Positions 11,691 to 25,654 of a stretch of 64,000 nucleotides of DNA are shown piece after piece (position 1 is the first letter of the stretch; every line of letters begins with the position of its first letter). A program made the translations under genes and the position numbers. The notes beneath the pieces were generated by a model. It saw only the letters and a list, made by a program, of their open reading frames with translations, was not told where the DNA came from and did no database searches. Source of the stretch: Arcuatula senhousia (taxonomy: Eukaryota > Mollusca > Bivalvia > Mytilida > Mytilidae); assembly GCA_963971305.1 (NCBI GenBank), contig OZ020307.1:59455702-59519701 (forward strand), read 5' to 3'.

Positions 11691-12094
11691 ATTCGAAACT
11701 GTAGTGACCTTTTACCCATAGTGCATAGTCATGCGCAGAAAAATGGTGGGAAATATCATCACATCGTCCCTAATAAGTTCTGTCAATCAATTTTCGGAAC
11801 TTTTCATAACACAGATTCATTAAAATAAAGTGATCAGCAACTGTTTTTCTACATATGTATGATAATTTGGTCCTACCTGATCTGAAAATAAAATCCTAAT
11901 CCATCCTTATCCTATGTCGTCCCTCAAACTGACAAAGTTAAACGTCGTCATTTTCCACCAGGTTTCTAAATCAATCTTTTGCAGACAGTACTTGGCAATT
12001 ATAGATACGGGTATACAAAAAATATAACAAAACCTGGCAGAAGAGCGGTGACATTTTGATGTCTTCATGTTTACAGTCTGCTTGTCGAATGATA

Positions 12095-12102
12095 TGACGT
12101 CA
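12095..12102. promoter_or_regulatory. CRE-like TGACGTCA site in insertion
   Basis: This is a perfect 8-bp match to the consensus cAMP-response element bound by CREB/ATF-type bZIP proteins. One such match is not unlikely by chance and no transcription unit is seen beside it, so it is recorded only as a motif match. Confidence 0.25.
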
Positions 12103-12212
12103 CTAAGTTATGGATGATGTTGTCCCGGCCGCAAACCATATTTTGGCGTTTTACGGATAATACATTTTTTTCAAATAAATTATTAAATTTTCATCAAAAA
12201 GTGGACCCTCTT

Positions 12213-12294
12213 ACCTATTGATCCAGCCAATGTATTTTGATATTTTTTCCAGATCCAATTAAAATTAAACACAGTTTTGGTTGCACCTATTGAT
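12213..12294. repeat. Short direct repeat acctattgat in insertion
   Basis: The 10-mer acctattgat occurs at 12213-12222 and again at 12285-12294, 72 bp apart, in the AT-rich right part of the insertion. It may be a remnant of an internal duplication or chance. Confidence 0.35.
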
Positions 12295-12337
12295 TTTGTA
12301 TCTTCGCGAGCTTTTTAGGGCAGTGCCATTATCATAT

Positions 12338-12339
12338 TA
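12338..12339. repeat. Right TA of target-site duplication
   Basis: These are the first two satellite bases after the insertion and the second copy of the TA at 11397-11398. Half-unit lengths either side (55 and 157 bp) sum to 212, two more than the normal 210, as expected for a 2-bp duplication. Confidence 0.55.
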
Positions 12340-13098
12340 GTTTCACCAGAAAACATCATACCGCCCGAATGGAAGAATTTTCTAGAGCGTCAATTTTATG
12401 ACGTTTTTCTCGAAAAACAAGTGAAAAACATGTAAGAAAGTTTTTGGTCTCGCGCTATAATAAGCGCTACACGCTCCATTTAGCGCTTACTTTTTTGCGC
12501 AACATGTCTACTTGAAGAACATACTTTGTTTTGCTAAATACTTCTTATAGTTTTAATCTGGTACACAATACCGCACGAACAATAGATTTTTTCAGGACGC
12601 CAATTTTTTGACGTTTTTTCTAAAACCGAATAAAAAAAATGAAAGATATGGGGATATATTAAAAGGTCATAGGCGCTATGCGCCTATTTTTTGTTGTAAT
12701 ACCTTGCGCAACATGTCTACTTTTGAATGATACTCTATTTTAAGAAATACTACTTATAGTTTCACCAGAAAACATCATACCGCCCGAATGGAAGAATTTT
12801 CTAGAGCGTCAATTTTATGACGTTTTTCTCGAAAAACAAGTGAAAAACATGTAAGAAAGTTTTTGGTCTCGCGCTATAATAAGCGCTACACGCTCCATTT
12901 AGCGCTTACTTTTTTGCACAACATGTCTACTTGAAGAACATACTTTGTTTTGCTAAAAACTTCTTATAGTTTTAATCTGGTACACAATACCGCACGAACA
13001 ATAGATTTTTTCAGGAAGCCAATTTTTTGACGTTTTTTCTAAAACCGAATAAAAAAAATGAAAGATATGGGGATATATTCAAAGGTCATAGGCGCTAT

Positions 13099-13112
13099 GC
13101 GCCTATTTTATA
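13099..13112. repeat. 14-bp insertion duplicating part of the B dyad
   Basis: After the normal ggcgctatgcgcctatttt the sequence repeats atagcgcctat before continuing tttttgttg. This lengthens the monomer by 14 bp and adds a third dyad arm. No other monomer in the window has it. The exact placement of the extra bases is ambiguous. Confidence 0.7.
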
Positions 13113-13879
13113 GCGCCTATTTTTTGTTGTAATACCTTGCGCAACATGTCTACTTTTGAATGATACTCTATTTTAAGAAATACTACTTATAGTTTCACCA
13201 GAAAACATCATACCGCCCGAATGGAAGAATTTTCTAGAGCGTCAATTTTATGACGTTTTTCTCGAAAAACAAGTGAAAAACATGTAAGAAAGTTTTTGGT
13301 CTCGCGCTATAATAAGCGCTACACGCTCCATTTAGCGCTTACTTTTTTGCGCAACATGTCTACTTGAAGAACATACTTTGTTTTGCTAAATACTTCTTAT
13401 AGTTTTAATCTGGTACACAATACCGCACGAACAATAGATTTTTTCAGGACGCCAATTTTTTGACGTTTTTTCTAAAACCGAATAAAAAAAATGAAAGATA
13501 TGGGGATATATTAAAAGGTCATAGGCGCTATGCGCCTATTTTTTGTTGTAATACCTTGCGCAACATGTCTACTTTTGAATGATACTCTATTTTAAGAAAT
13601 ACTACTTATAGTTTCACCAGAAAACATCATACCGCCCGAATGGAAGAATTTTCTAGAGCGTCAATTTTATGACGTTTTTCTCGAAAAACAAGTGAAAAAC
13701 ATGTAAGAAAGTTTTTGGTCTCGCGCTATAATAAGCGCTACACGCTCCATTTAGCGCTTACTTTTTTGCGCAACATGTCTACTTGAAGAACATACTTTGT
13801 TTTGCTAAATACTTCTTATAGTTTTAATCTGGTACACAATACCGCACGAACAATAGATTTTTTCAGGACGCCAATTTTT

Positions 13880-15000
13880 TGACGTTTTTTTCTAAAACCG
13901 AATAAAAAAAATGAAAGATATGGGGATATATTAAAAGGTCATAGGCGCTATGCGCCTATTTTTGTTGTAATACCTTGCGCAACATGTCTACTTTTGAATG
14001 ATACTCTATTTTAAGAAATACTACTTATAGTTTCACCAGAAAACATCATACCGCCCGAATGGAAGAATTTTCTAGAGCGTCAATTTTATGACGTTTTTCT
14101 CGAAAAACAATTGAAAAACATGTAAGAAAGTTTTTGGTCTCGCGCTATAATAAGCGCTACACGCTCCATTTAGCGCTTACTTTTTTGCGCAACATGTCTA
14201 CTTGAAGAACATACTTTGTTTTGCTAAATACTTCTTATAGTTTTAATCTGGTACACAATACCGCACGAACAATAGATTTTTTCAGGACGCCAATTTTTTG
14301 ACGTTTTTTCTAAAACCGAATAAAAAAAATGAAAGATATGGGGATATATTAAAAGGTCATAGGCGCTATGCGCCTATTTTTTGTTGTAATACCTTGCGCA
14401 ACATGTCTACTTTTGAATGATACTCTATTTTAAGAAATACTACTTATAGTTTCACCAGAAAACATCATACCGCCCGAATGGAAGAATTTTCTAGAGCGTC
14501 AATTTTATGACGTTTTTCTCGAAAAACAAGTGAAAAACATGTAAGAAAGTTTTTGGTCTCGCGCTATAATAAGCGCTACACGCTCCATTTAGCGCTTACT
14601 TTTTTGCGCAACATGTCTACTTGAAGAACATACTTTGTTTTGCTAAATACTTCTTATAGTTTTAATCTGGTACACAATACCGCACGAACAATAGATTTTT
14701 TCAGGACGCCAATTTTTTGACGTTTTTTTCTAAAACCGAATAAAAAAAATGAAAGATATGGGGATATATTAAAAGGTCATAGGCGCTATGCGCCTATTTT
14801 TGTTGTAATACCTTGCGCAACATGTCTACTTTTGAATGATACTCTATTTTAAGAAATACTACTTATAGTTTCACCAGAAAACATCATACCGCCCGAATGG
14901 AAGAATTTTCTAGAGCGTCAATTTTATGACGTTTTTCTCGAAAAACAATTGAAAAACATGTAAGAAAGTTTTTGGTCTCGCGCTATAATAAGCGCTACAC
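13880..15000. repeat. Two-monomer duplication marked by aacaattg
   Basis: The variant acaattgaaaaac in place of acaagtgaaaaac occurs at about 14109 and 14947 (838 bp apart). An extra T in the gacgttttttt run (near 13881 and 14720) and a shortened ctatttttgttg run occur at the same spacing. Together they mark a copied pair of monomers. Confidence 0.65.
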
Positions 15001-16395
15001 GCTCCATTTAGCGCTTACTTTTTTGCGCAACATGTCTACTTGAAGAACATACTTTGTTTTGCTAAATACTTCTTATAGTTTTAATCTGGTACACAATACC
15101 GCACGAAAAATAGATTTTTTCAGGACGCCAATTTTTTGACGTTTTTTCTAAAACCGAATAAAAAAAATGAAAGATATGGGGATATATTAAAAGGTCATAG
15201 GCGCTATGCGCCTATTTTTTGTTGTAATACCTTGCGCAACATGTCTTCTTTTGAATGATACTCTATTTTAAGAAATACTACTTATAGTTTCACCAGAAAA
15301 CATCATACCGCCCGAATGGAAGAATTTTCTAGAGCGTCAATTTTATGACGTTTTTCTCGAAAAACAAGTGAAAAACATGTAAGAAAGTTTTTGGTCTCGC
15401 GCTATAATAAGCGCTACACGCTCCATTTAGCGCTTACTTTTTTGCGCAACATGTCTACTTGAAGAACATACTTTGTTTTGCTAAATACTTCTTATAGTTT
15501 TAATCTGGTACACAATACCGCACGAACAATAGATTTTTTCAGGACGCCAATTTTTTGACGTTTTTTCTAAAACCGAATAAAAAAAATGAAAGATATGGGG
15601 ATATATTAAAAGGTCATAGGCGCTATGCGCCTATTTTTTGTTGTAATACCTTGCGCAACATGTCTACTTTTGAATGATACTCTATTTTAAGAAATACTAC
15701 TTATAGTTTCACCAGAAAACATCATACCGCCCGAATGGAAGAATTTTCTAGAGCGTCAATTTTATGACGTTTTTCTCGAAAAACAAGTGAAAAACATGTA
15801 AGAAAGTTTTTGATCTCGCGCTATAATAAGCGCTACACGCTCCATTTAGCGCTTAATTTTTTGCGCAACATGTCTACTTGAAGAACATACTTTGTTTTGC
15901 TAAATACTTCTTATAGTTTTAATCTGGTACACAATACCGCACGAACAATAGATTTTTTCAGGACGCCAATTTTTTGACGTTTTTTCTAAAACCGAATAAA
16001 AAAAATGAAAGATATGGGGATATATTCAAAGGTCATAGGCGCTATGCGCCTATTTTTTGTTGTAATACCTTGCGCAACATGTCTACTTTTGAATAATACT
16101 CTATTTTAAGAAATACTACTTATAGTTTCACCAGAAAACATCATACCACCCGAATGGAAGAATTTTCTAGAGCGTCAATTTTATGACGTTTTTCTCGAAA
16201 AACAAGTGAAAAACATGTAAGAAAGTTTTTGGTCTCGCGCTATAATAAGCGCTACACGCTCCATTTAGCGCTTACTTTTTTGTGCAACATGTCTACTTGA
16301 AGAACATACTTTGTTTTGCTAAATACTTCTTATAGTTTTAATCTGGTACACAATACCGCACGAACAATAGATTTTTTCAGGACGCCAATTTTTTT

Positions 16396-18900
16396 CCGTT
16401 TTTTCTAAAACCGAATAAAAAAATGAAAGATATAGGGATATATCAAAAGGTCATAGGCGCTATGCGCCTATTTTTTGTTGTAATACCTTGCGCAACATGT
16501 CTACTTTTGAATGATACTCTATTTTAAGAAATACTACTTATAGTTTCACCAGAAAACATCATACCGCCCGAATGGAAGAATTTTCTAGAGCGTCAATTTT
16601 ATGACGTTTTTCTCGAAAAACAAGTGAAAAACATGTAAGAAAGTTTTTGGTCTCGCGCTATAATAAGCGCTACACGCTCCATTTAGCGCTTACTTTTTTG
16701 CGCAACATGTCTACTTGAAGAACATACTTTGTTTTGCTAAATACTTCTTATAGTTTTAATCTGGTACACAATACCGCACGAACAATAGATTTTTTCAGGA
16801 CGCCAATTTTTTGACGTTTTTTCTAAAACCGAATAAAAAAAATGAAAGATATGGGGATATATTAAAAGGTCATAGGCGCTATGCGCCTATTTTTTGTTGT
16901 AATACCTTGCGCAACATGTCTACTTTTGAATGATACTCTATTTTAAGAAATACTACTTATAGTTTCACCAGAAAACATCATACCGCCCGAATGGAAGAAT
17001 TTTCTAGAGCGTCAATTTTATGACGTTTTTCTCGAAAAACAAGTGAAAAACATGTAAGAAAGTTTTTGGTCTCGCGCTATAATAAGCGCTACACGCTCCA
17101 TTTAGCGCTTACTTTTTTGCGCAACATGTCTACTTGAAGAACATACTTTGTTTTGCTAAATACTTCTTATAGTTTTAATCTGGTACACAATACCGCACGA
17201 ACAATAGATTTTTTCAGGACGCCAATTTTTTGACGTTTTTTCTAAAACCGAATAAAAAAATGAAAGATATGGGGATATATTAAAAGGTCATAGGCGCTAT
17301 GCGCCTATTTTTTGTTGTAATACCTTGCGCAACATGTCTACTTTTAAATGATACTCTATTTTAAGAAATACTACTTATAGTTTCACCAGAAAACATCATA
17401 CCGCCCGAATGGAAGAATTTTCTAGAGCGTCAATTTTATGACGTTTTTCTCGAAAAACAAGTGAAAAACATGTAAGAAAGTTTTTGGTCTCGCGCTATAA
17501 TAAGCGCTACACGCTCCATTTAGCGCTTACTTTTTTGCGCAACATGTCTACTTGAAGAACATACTTTGTTTTGCTAAATACTTCTTATAGTTTTAATCTG
17601 GTACACAATACCGCACGAACAATAGATTTTTTCAGGACGCCAATTTTTTTCCGTTTTTTCTAAAACCGAATAAAAAAATGAAAGATATAGGGATATATCA
17701 AAAGGTCATAGGCGCTATGCGCCTATTTTTTGTTGTAATACCTTGCGCAACATGTCTACTTTTGAATGATACTCTATTTTAAGAAATACTACTTATAGTT
17801 TCACCAGAAAACATCATACCGCCCGAATGGAAGAATTTTCTAGAGCGTCAATTTTATGACGTTTTTCTCGAAAAACAAGTGAAAAACATGTAAGAAAGTT
17901 TTTGGTCTCGCGCTATAATAAGCGCTACACGCTCCATTTAGCGCTTACTTTTTTGCGCAACATGTCTACTTGAAGAACATACTTTGTTTTGCTAAATACT
18001 TCTTATAGTTTTAATCTGGTACACAATACCGCACGAACAATAGATTTTTTCAGGACGCCAATTTTTTGACGTTTTTTCTAAAACCGAATAAAAAAAATGA
18101 AAGATATGGGGATATATTCAAAGGTCATAGGCGCTATGCGCCTATTTTTACTTGTAATACCTTGCGCAACATGTCTACTTTTGAATGATACTCTATTTTA
18201 AGAAATACTACTTATAGTTTCACCAGAAAACATCATACCGCCCGAATGGAAGAATTTTCTAGAGCGTCAATTTTATGACGTTTTTCTCGAAAAACAAGTG
18301 AAAAACATGTAAGAAAGTTTTTGGTCTCGCGCTATAATAAGCGCTACACGCTCCATTTAGCGCTTACTTTTTTGCGCAACATGTCTACTTGAAGAACATA
18401 CTTTGTTTTGCTAAATACTTCTTATAGTTTTAATCTGGTACACAATACCGCACGAACAATAGATTTTTTCAGGACGCCAATTTTTTGACGTTTTTTCTAA
18501 AACCGAATAAAAAAAATGAAAGATATGGGGATATATTAAAAGGTCATAGGCGCTATGCGCCTATTTTTTGTTGTAATACCTTGCGCAACATGTCTACTTT
18601 TGAATGATACTCTATTTTAAGAAATACTACTTATAGTTTCACCAGAAAACATCATACCGCCCGAATGGAAGAATTTTCTAGAGCGTCAATTTTATGACGT
18701 TTTTCTCGAAAAACAAGTGAAAAACATGTAAGAAAGTTTTTGGTCTCGCGCTATAATAAGCGCTACACGCTCCATTTAGCGCTTACTTTTTTGCGCAACA
18801 TGTCTACTTGAAGAACATACTTTGTTTTGCTAAATACTTCTTATAGTTTTAATCTGGTACACAATACCGCACGAACAATAGATTTTTTCAGGACGCCAAT
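16396..18900. repeat. Three-monomer duplication, about 1255 bp
   Basis: Two linked rare variants, the tttttccg change (16396 and 17651) and gatatagggatatatcaaaagg (from about 16429 and 17684), recur 1255 bp apart, the length of three monomers. The right limit is not well defined because few variants follow. The ccg form is found again at 21001, 23514 and from 26864 on. Confidence 0.55.
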
Positions 18901-19384
18901 TTTTTGACGTTTTTTCTAAAACCGAATAAAAAAATGAAAGATATGGGGATATATTAAAAGGTCATAGGCGCTATGCGCCTATTTTTTGTTGTAATACCTT
19001 GCGCAACATGTCTACTTTTAAATGATACTCTATTTTAAGAAATACTACTTATAGTTTCACCAGAAAACATCATACCGCCCGAATGGAAGAATTTTCTAGA
19101 GCGTCAATTTTATGACGTTTTTCTCGAAAAACAAGTGAAAAACATGTAAGAAAGTTTTTGGTCTCGCGCTATAATAAGCGCTACACGCTCCATTTAGCGC
19201 TTACTTTTTTGCGCAACATGTCTACTTGAAGAACATACTTTGTTTTGCTAAATACTTCTTATAGTTTTAATCTGGTACACAATACCGCACGAACAATAGA
19301 TTTTTTCAGGACGCCAATTTTTTGACGTTTTTTCTAAAACCGAATAAAAAAAATGAAAGATATGGGGATATATTAAAAGGTCAT

Positions 19385-20228
19385 AGGTGCTATGCGCCTA
19401 TTTTTTGTTGTAATACCTTGCGCAACATGTCTACTTTTGAATGATACTCTATTTTAAGAAATACTACTTATAGTTTCACCAGAAAACATCATACCGCCCG
19501 AATGGAAGAATTTTCTAGAGCGTCAATTTTATGACGTTTTTCTCGAAAAACAAGTGAAAAACATGTAAGAAAGTTTTTGGTCTCGCGCTATAATAAGCGC
19601 TACACGCTCCATTTAGCGCTTACTTTTTTGCGCAACATGTCTACTTGAAGAACATACTTTGTTTTGCTAAATACTTCTTATAGTTTTAATCTGGTACACA
19701 ATACCGCACGAACAATAGATTTTTTCAGGACGCCAATTTTTTGACGTTTTTTCTAAAACCGAATAAAAAAAATGAAAGATATGGGGATATATTCAAAGGT
19801 CATAGGCGCTATGCGCCTATTTTTTGTTGTAATACCTTGCGCAACATGTCTACTTTTGAATGATACTCTATTTTAAGAAATACTACTTATAGTTTCACCA
19901 GAAAACATCATACCGCCCGAATGGAAGAATTTTCTAGAGCGTCAATTTTATGACGTTTTTCTCGAAAAACAAGTGAAAAACATGTAAGAAAGTTTTTGGT
20001 CTCGCGCTATAATAAGCGCTACACGCTCCATTTAGCGCTTACTTTTTTGCGCAACATGTCTACTTGAAGAACATACTTTGTTTTGCTAAATACTTCTTAT
20101 AGTTTTAATCTGGTACACAATACCGCACGAACAATAGATTTTTTCAGGACGCCAATTTTTTGACGTTTTTTCTAAAACCGAATAAAAAAAATGAAAGATA
20201 TGGGGATATATTAAAAGGTCATAGGTGC
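19385..20228. repeat. Two-monomer duplication marked by aggtgc
   Basis: The variant aggtgc in the B dyad is found at 19385 and 20223, 838 bp apart. In both cases the following unit reads tattcaaagg in place of tattaaaagg (19791 and 20629). This is another local dimer duplication. Confidence 0.6.
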
Positions 20229-20628
20229 TATGCGCCTATTTTTTGTTGTAATACCTTGCGCAACATGTCTACTTTTGAATGATACTCTATTTTAAGAAAT
20301 ACTACTTATAGTTTCACCAGAAAACATCATACCGCCCGAATGGAAGAATTTTCTAGAGCGTCAATTTTATGACGTTTTTCTCGAAAAACAAGTGAAAAAC
20401 ATGTAAGAAAGTTTTTGGTCTCGCGCTATAATAAGCGCTACACGCTCCATTTAGCGCTTACTTTTTTGCGCAACATGTCTACTTGAAGAACATACTTTGT
20501 TTTGCTAAATACTTCTTATAGTTTTAATCTGGTACACAATACCGCACGAACAATAGATTTTTTCAGGACGCCAATTTTTTGACGTTTTTTCTAAAACCGA
20601 ATAAAAAAAATGAAAGATATGGGGATAT

Positions 20629-23600
20629 ATTCAAAGGTCATAGGCGCTATGCGCCTATTTTTTGTTGTAATACCTTGCGCAACATGTCTACTTTTGAATG
20701 ATACTCTATTTTAAGAAATACTACTTATAGTTTCACCAGAAAACATCATACCGCCCGAATGGAAGAATTTTCTAGAGCGTCAATTTTATGACGTTTTTCT
20801 CGAAAAACAAGTGAAAAACATGTAAGAAAGTTTTTGGTCTCGCGCTATAATAAGCGCTACACGCTCCATTTAGCGCTTACTTTTTTGCGCAACATGTCTA
20901 CTTGAAGAACATACTTTGTTTTGCTAAATACTTCTTATAGTTTTAATCTGGTACACAATACCGCACGAACAATAGATTTTTTCAGGACGCCAATTTTTTT
21001 CCGTTTTTTCTAAAACCGAATAAAAAAATGAAAGATATGGGGATATATCAAAAGGTCATAGGCGCTATGCGCCTATTTTTTGTTGTAATACCTTGCGCAA
21101 CATGTCTACTTTTGAATGATACTCTATTTTAAGAAATACTACTTATAGTTTCACCAGAAAACATCATACCGCCCGAATGGAAGAATTTTCTAGAGCGTCA
21201 ATTTTATGACGTTTTTCTCGAAAAACAAGTGAAAAACATGTAAGAAAGTTTTTGGTCTCGCGCTATAATAAGCGCTACACGCTCCATTTAGCGCTTACTT
21301 TTTTGCGCAACATGTCTACTTGAAGAACATACTTTGTTTTGCTAAATACTTCTTATAGTTTTAATCTGGTACACAATACCGCACGAACAATAGATTTTTT
21401 CAGGACGCCAATTTTTTGACGTTTTTTCTAAAACCGAATAAAAAAAATGAAAGATATGGGGATATATTCAAAGGTCATAGGCGCTATGCGCCTATTTTTT
21501 GTTGTAATACCTTGCGCAACATGTCTACTTTTGAATGATACTCTATTTTAAGAAATACTACTTATAGTTTCACCAGAAAACATCATACCGCCCGAATGGA
21601 AGAATTTTCTAGAGCGTCAATTTTATGACGTTTTTCTCGAAAAACAAGTGAAAAACATGTAAGAAAGTTTTTGGTCTCGCGCTATAATAAGCGCTACACG
21701 CTCCATTTAGCGCTTACTTTTTTGCGCAACATGTCTACTTGAAGAACATACTTTGTTTTGCTAAATACTTCTTATAGTTTTAATCTGGTACACAATACCG
21801 CACGAACAATAGATTTTTTCAGGACGCCAATTTTTTGACGTTTTTTCTAAAACCGAATAAAAAAAATGAAAGATATGGGGATATATTAAAAGGTCATAGG
21901 CGCTATGCGCCTATTTTTACTTGTAATACCTTGCGCAACATGTCTACTTTTGAATGATACTCTATTTTAAGAAATACTACTTATAGTTTCACCAGAAAAC
22001 ATCATACCGCCCGAATGGAAGAATTTTCTAGAGCGTCAATTTTATGACGTTTTTCTCGAAAAACAAGTGAAAAACATGTAAGAAAGTTTTTGGTCTCGCG
22101 CTATAATAAGCGCTACACGCTCCATTTAGCGCTTACTTTTTTGCGCAACATGTCTACTTGAAGAACATACTTTGTTTTGCTAAATACTTCTTATAGTTTT
22201 AATCTGGTACACAATACCGCACGAACAATAGATTTTTTCAGGACGCCAATTTTTTGACGTTTTTTCTAAAACCGAATAAAAAAAATGAAAGATATGGGGA
22301 TATATTAAAAGGTCATAGGCGCTATGCGCCTATTTTTTGTTGTAATACCTTGCGCAACATGTCTACTTTTGAATGATACTCTATTTTAAGAAATACTACT
22401 TATAGTTTCACCAGAAAACATCATACCGCCCGAATGGAAGAATTTTCTAGAGCGTCAATTTTATGACGTTTTTCTCGAAAAACAAGTGAAAAACATGTAA
22501 GAAAGTTTTTGGTCTCGCGCTATAATAAGCGCTACACGCTCCATTTAGCGCTTACTTTTTTGCGCAACATGTCTACTTGAAGAACATACTTTGTTTTGCT
22601 AAATACTTCTTATAGTTTTAATCTGGTACACAATACCGCACGAACAATAGATTTTTTCAGGACGCCAATTTTTTGACGTTTTTTCTAAAACCGAATAAAA
22701 AAAATGAAAGATATGGGGATATATTCAAAGGTCATAGGCGCTATGCGCCTATTTTTTGTTGTAATACCTTGCGCAACATGTCTACTTTTGAATGATACTC
22801 TATTTTAAGAAATACTACTTATAGTTTCACCAGAAAACATCATACCGCCCGAATGGAAGAATTTTCTAGAGCGTCAATTTTATGACGTTTTTCTCGAAAA
22901 ACAAGTGAAAAACATGTAAGAAAGTTTTTGGTCTCGCGCTATAATAAGCGCTACACGCTCCATTTAGCGCTTACTTTTTTGCGCAACATGTCTACTTGAA
23001 GAACATACTTTGTTTTGCTAAATACTTCTTATAGTTTTAATCTGGTACACAATACCGCACGAACAATAGATTTTTTCAGGACGCCAATTTTTTGACGTTT
23101 TTTCTAAAACCGAATAAAAAAAATGAAAGATATGGGGATATATTCAAAGGTCATAGGCGCTATGCGCCTATTTTTTGTTGTAATACCTTGCGCAACATGT
23201 CTACTTTTAAATGATACTCTATTTTAAGAAATACTACTTATAGTTTCACCAGAAAACATCATACCGCCCGAATGGAAGAATTTTCTAGAGCGTCAATTTT
23301 ATGACGTTTTTCTCGAAAAACAAGTGAAAAACATGTAAGAAAGTTTTTGGTCTCGCGCTATAATAAGCGCTACACGCTCCATTTAGCGCTTACTTTTTTG
23401 CGCAACATGTCTACTTGAAGAACATACTTTGTTTTGCTAAATACTTCTTATAGTTTTAATCTGGTACACAATACCGCACGAACAATAGATTTTTTCAGGA
23501 CGCCAATTTTTTTCCGTTTTTTCTAAAACCGAATAAAAAAATGAAAGATATGGGGATATATCAAAAGGTCATAGGCGCTATGCGCCTATTTTTTGTTGTA

Positions 23601-25654
23601 ATACCTTGCGCAACATGTCTACTTTTGAATGATACTCTATTTTAAGAAATACTACTTATAGTTTCACCAGAAAACATCATACCGCCCGAATGGAAGAATT
23701 TTCTAGAGCGTCAATTTTATGACGTTTTTCTCGAAAAACAAGTGAAAAACATGTAAGAAAGTTTTTGGTCTCGCGCTATAAAAAGCGCTACACGCTCCAT
23801 TTAGCGCTTACTTTTTTGCGCAACATGTCTACTTGAAGAACATACTTTGTTTTGCTAAATACTTCTTATAGTTTTAATCTGGTACACAATACCGCACGAA
23901 CAATAGATTTTTTCAGGACGCCAATTTTTTGACGTTTTTTCTAAAACCGAATAAAAAAAATGAAAGATATGGGGATATATTCAAAGGTCATAGGCGCTAT
24001 GCGCCTATTTTTTGTTGTAATACCTTGCGCAACATGTCTACTTTTGAATGATACTCTATTTTAAGAAATACTACTTATAGTTTCACCAGAAAACATCATA
24101 CCGCCCGAATGGAAGAATTTTCTAGAGCGTCAATTTTATGACGTTTTTCTCGAAAAACAAGTGAAAAACATGTAAGAAAGTTTTTGGTCTCGCGCTATAA
24201 TAAGCGCTACACGCTCCATTTAGCGCTTACTTTTTTGCGCAACATGTCTACTTGAAGAACATACTTTGTTTTGCTAAATACTTCTTATAGTTTTAATCTG
24301 GTACACAATACCGCACGAACAATAGATTTTTTCAGGACGCCAATTTTTTGACGTTTTTTCTAAAACCGAATAAAAAAAATGAAAGATATGGGGATATATT
24401 AAAAGGTCATAGGCGCTATGCGCCTATTTTTACTTGTAATACCTTGCGCAACATGTCTACTTTTGAATGATACTCTATTTTAAGAAATACTACTTATAGT
24501 TTCACCAGAAAACATCATACCGCCCGAATGGAAGAATTTTCTAGAGCGTCAATTTTATGACGTTTTTCTCGAAAAACAAGTGAAAAACATGTAAGAAAGT
24601 TTTTGGTCTCGCGCTATAATAAGCGCTACACGCTCCATTTAGCGCTTACTTTTTTGCGCAACATGTCTACTTGAAGAACATACTTTGTTTTGCTAAATAC
24701 TTCTTATAGTTTTAATCTGGTACACAATACCGCACGAACAATAGATTTTTTCAGGACGCCAATTTTTTGACGTTTTTTCTAAAACCGAATAAAAAAAATG
24801 AAAGATATGGGGATATATTAAAAGGTCATAGGCGCTATGCGCCTATTTTTTGTTGTAATACCTTGCGCAACATGTCTACTTTTGAATGATACTCTATTTT
24901 AAGAAATACTACTTATAGTTTCACCAGAAAACATCATACCGCCCGAATGGAAGAATTTTCTAGAGCGTCAATTTTATGACGTTTTTCTCGAAAAACAAGT
25001 GAAAAACATGTAAGAAAGTTTTTGGTCTCGCGCTATAATAAGCGCTACACGCTCCATTTAGCGCTTACTTTTTTGCGCAACATGTCTACTTGAAGAACAT
25101 ACTTTGTTTTGCTAAATACTTCTTATAGTTTTAATCTGGTACACAATACCGCACGAACAATAGATTTTTTCAGGACGCCAATTTTTTGACGTTTTTTCTA
25201 AAACCGAATAAAAAAAATGAAAGATATGGGGATATATTCAAAGGTCATAGGCGCTATGCGCCTATTTTTTGTTGTAATACCTTGCGCAACATGTCTACTT
25301 TTGAATGATACTCTATTTTAAGAAATACTACTAATAGTTTCACCAGAAAACATCATACCGCCCGAATGGAAGAATTTTCTAGAGCGTCAATTTTATGACG
25401 TTTTTCTCGAAAAACAAGTGAAAAACATGTAAGAAAGTTTTTGGTCTCGCGCTATAATAAGCGCTACACGCTCCATTTAGCGCTTACTTTTTTGCGCAAC
25501 ATGTCTACTTGAAGAACATACTTTGTTTTGCTAAATACTTCTTATAGTTTTAATCTGGTACACAATACCGCACGAACAATAGATTTTTTCAGGACGCCAA
25601 TTTTTTGACGTTTTTTCTAAAACCGAATAAAAAAAATGAAAGATATGGGGATAT
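20629..25654. repeat. Six-monomer tandem duplication, 2 x 2513 bp
   Basis: Six private variants recur at a constant shift of 2513 bp: attca at 20629/23142, tttccg at 21001/23514, tatca at 21046/23559, attca at 21466/23979, tttttactt at 21914/24427 and attca at 22723/25236. The variant aggtgc at 20223 is not copied, so the left breakpoint lies between 20223 and 20629. The right end lies after 25236. One position, gaatg/aaatg at 20691/23204, differs between copies, a change after duplication. Confidence 0.85.

Larger units (their letters stand above)
11399..12337. mobile_element. 939-bp non-coding insertion with TA flanks
   Basis: This is the only non-satellite sequence in the window. Satellite reads ...tacttata up to 11398 and resumes tagtttcacc at 12338, where the intact unit reads acttatagtttcacc. 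The two flanks overlap by exactly TA, so the insert sits inside a single half-A unit with a 2-bp TA duplication and no loss of satellite. A TA duplication is the usual mark of Tc1/mariner-type and some other cut-and-paste DNA transposons. No clean terminal inverted repeats are seen: the left end is tgcgagcgaagcg and the right end is attatcatat, sharing only an offset atatg/catat. No open frame of interest lies within it, so if it is a transposon it is a non-autonomous or internally deleted copy. It contains several short palindromes, listed separately. A captured piece of ordinary genomic DNA is the alternative. Confidence 0.6.

Noticed and set aside
11399..12337. SINE or tRNA-derived element
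   Set aside because: No A-box/B-box pair, no terminal poly(A) or simple tail, and a 2-bp rather than a longer target duplication.
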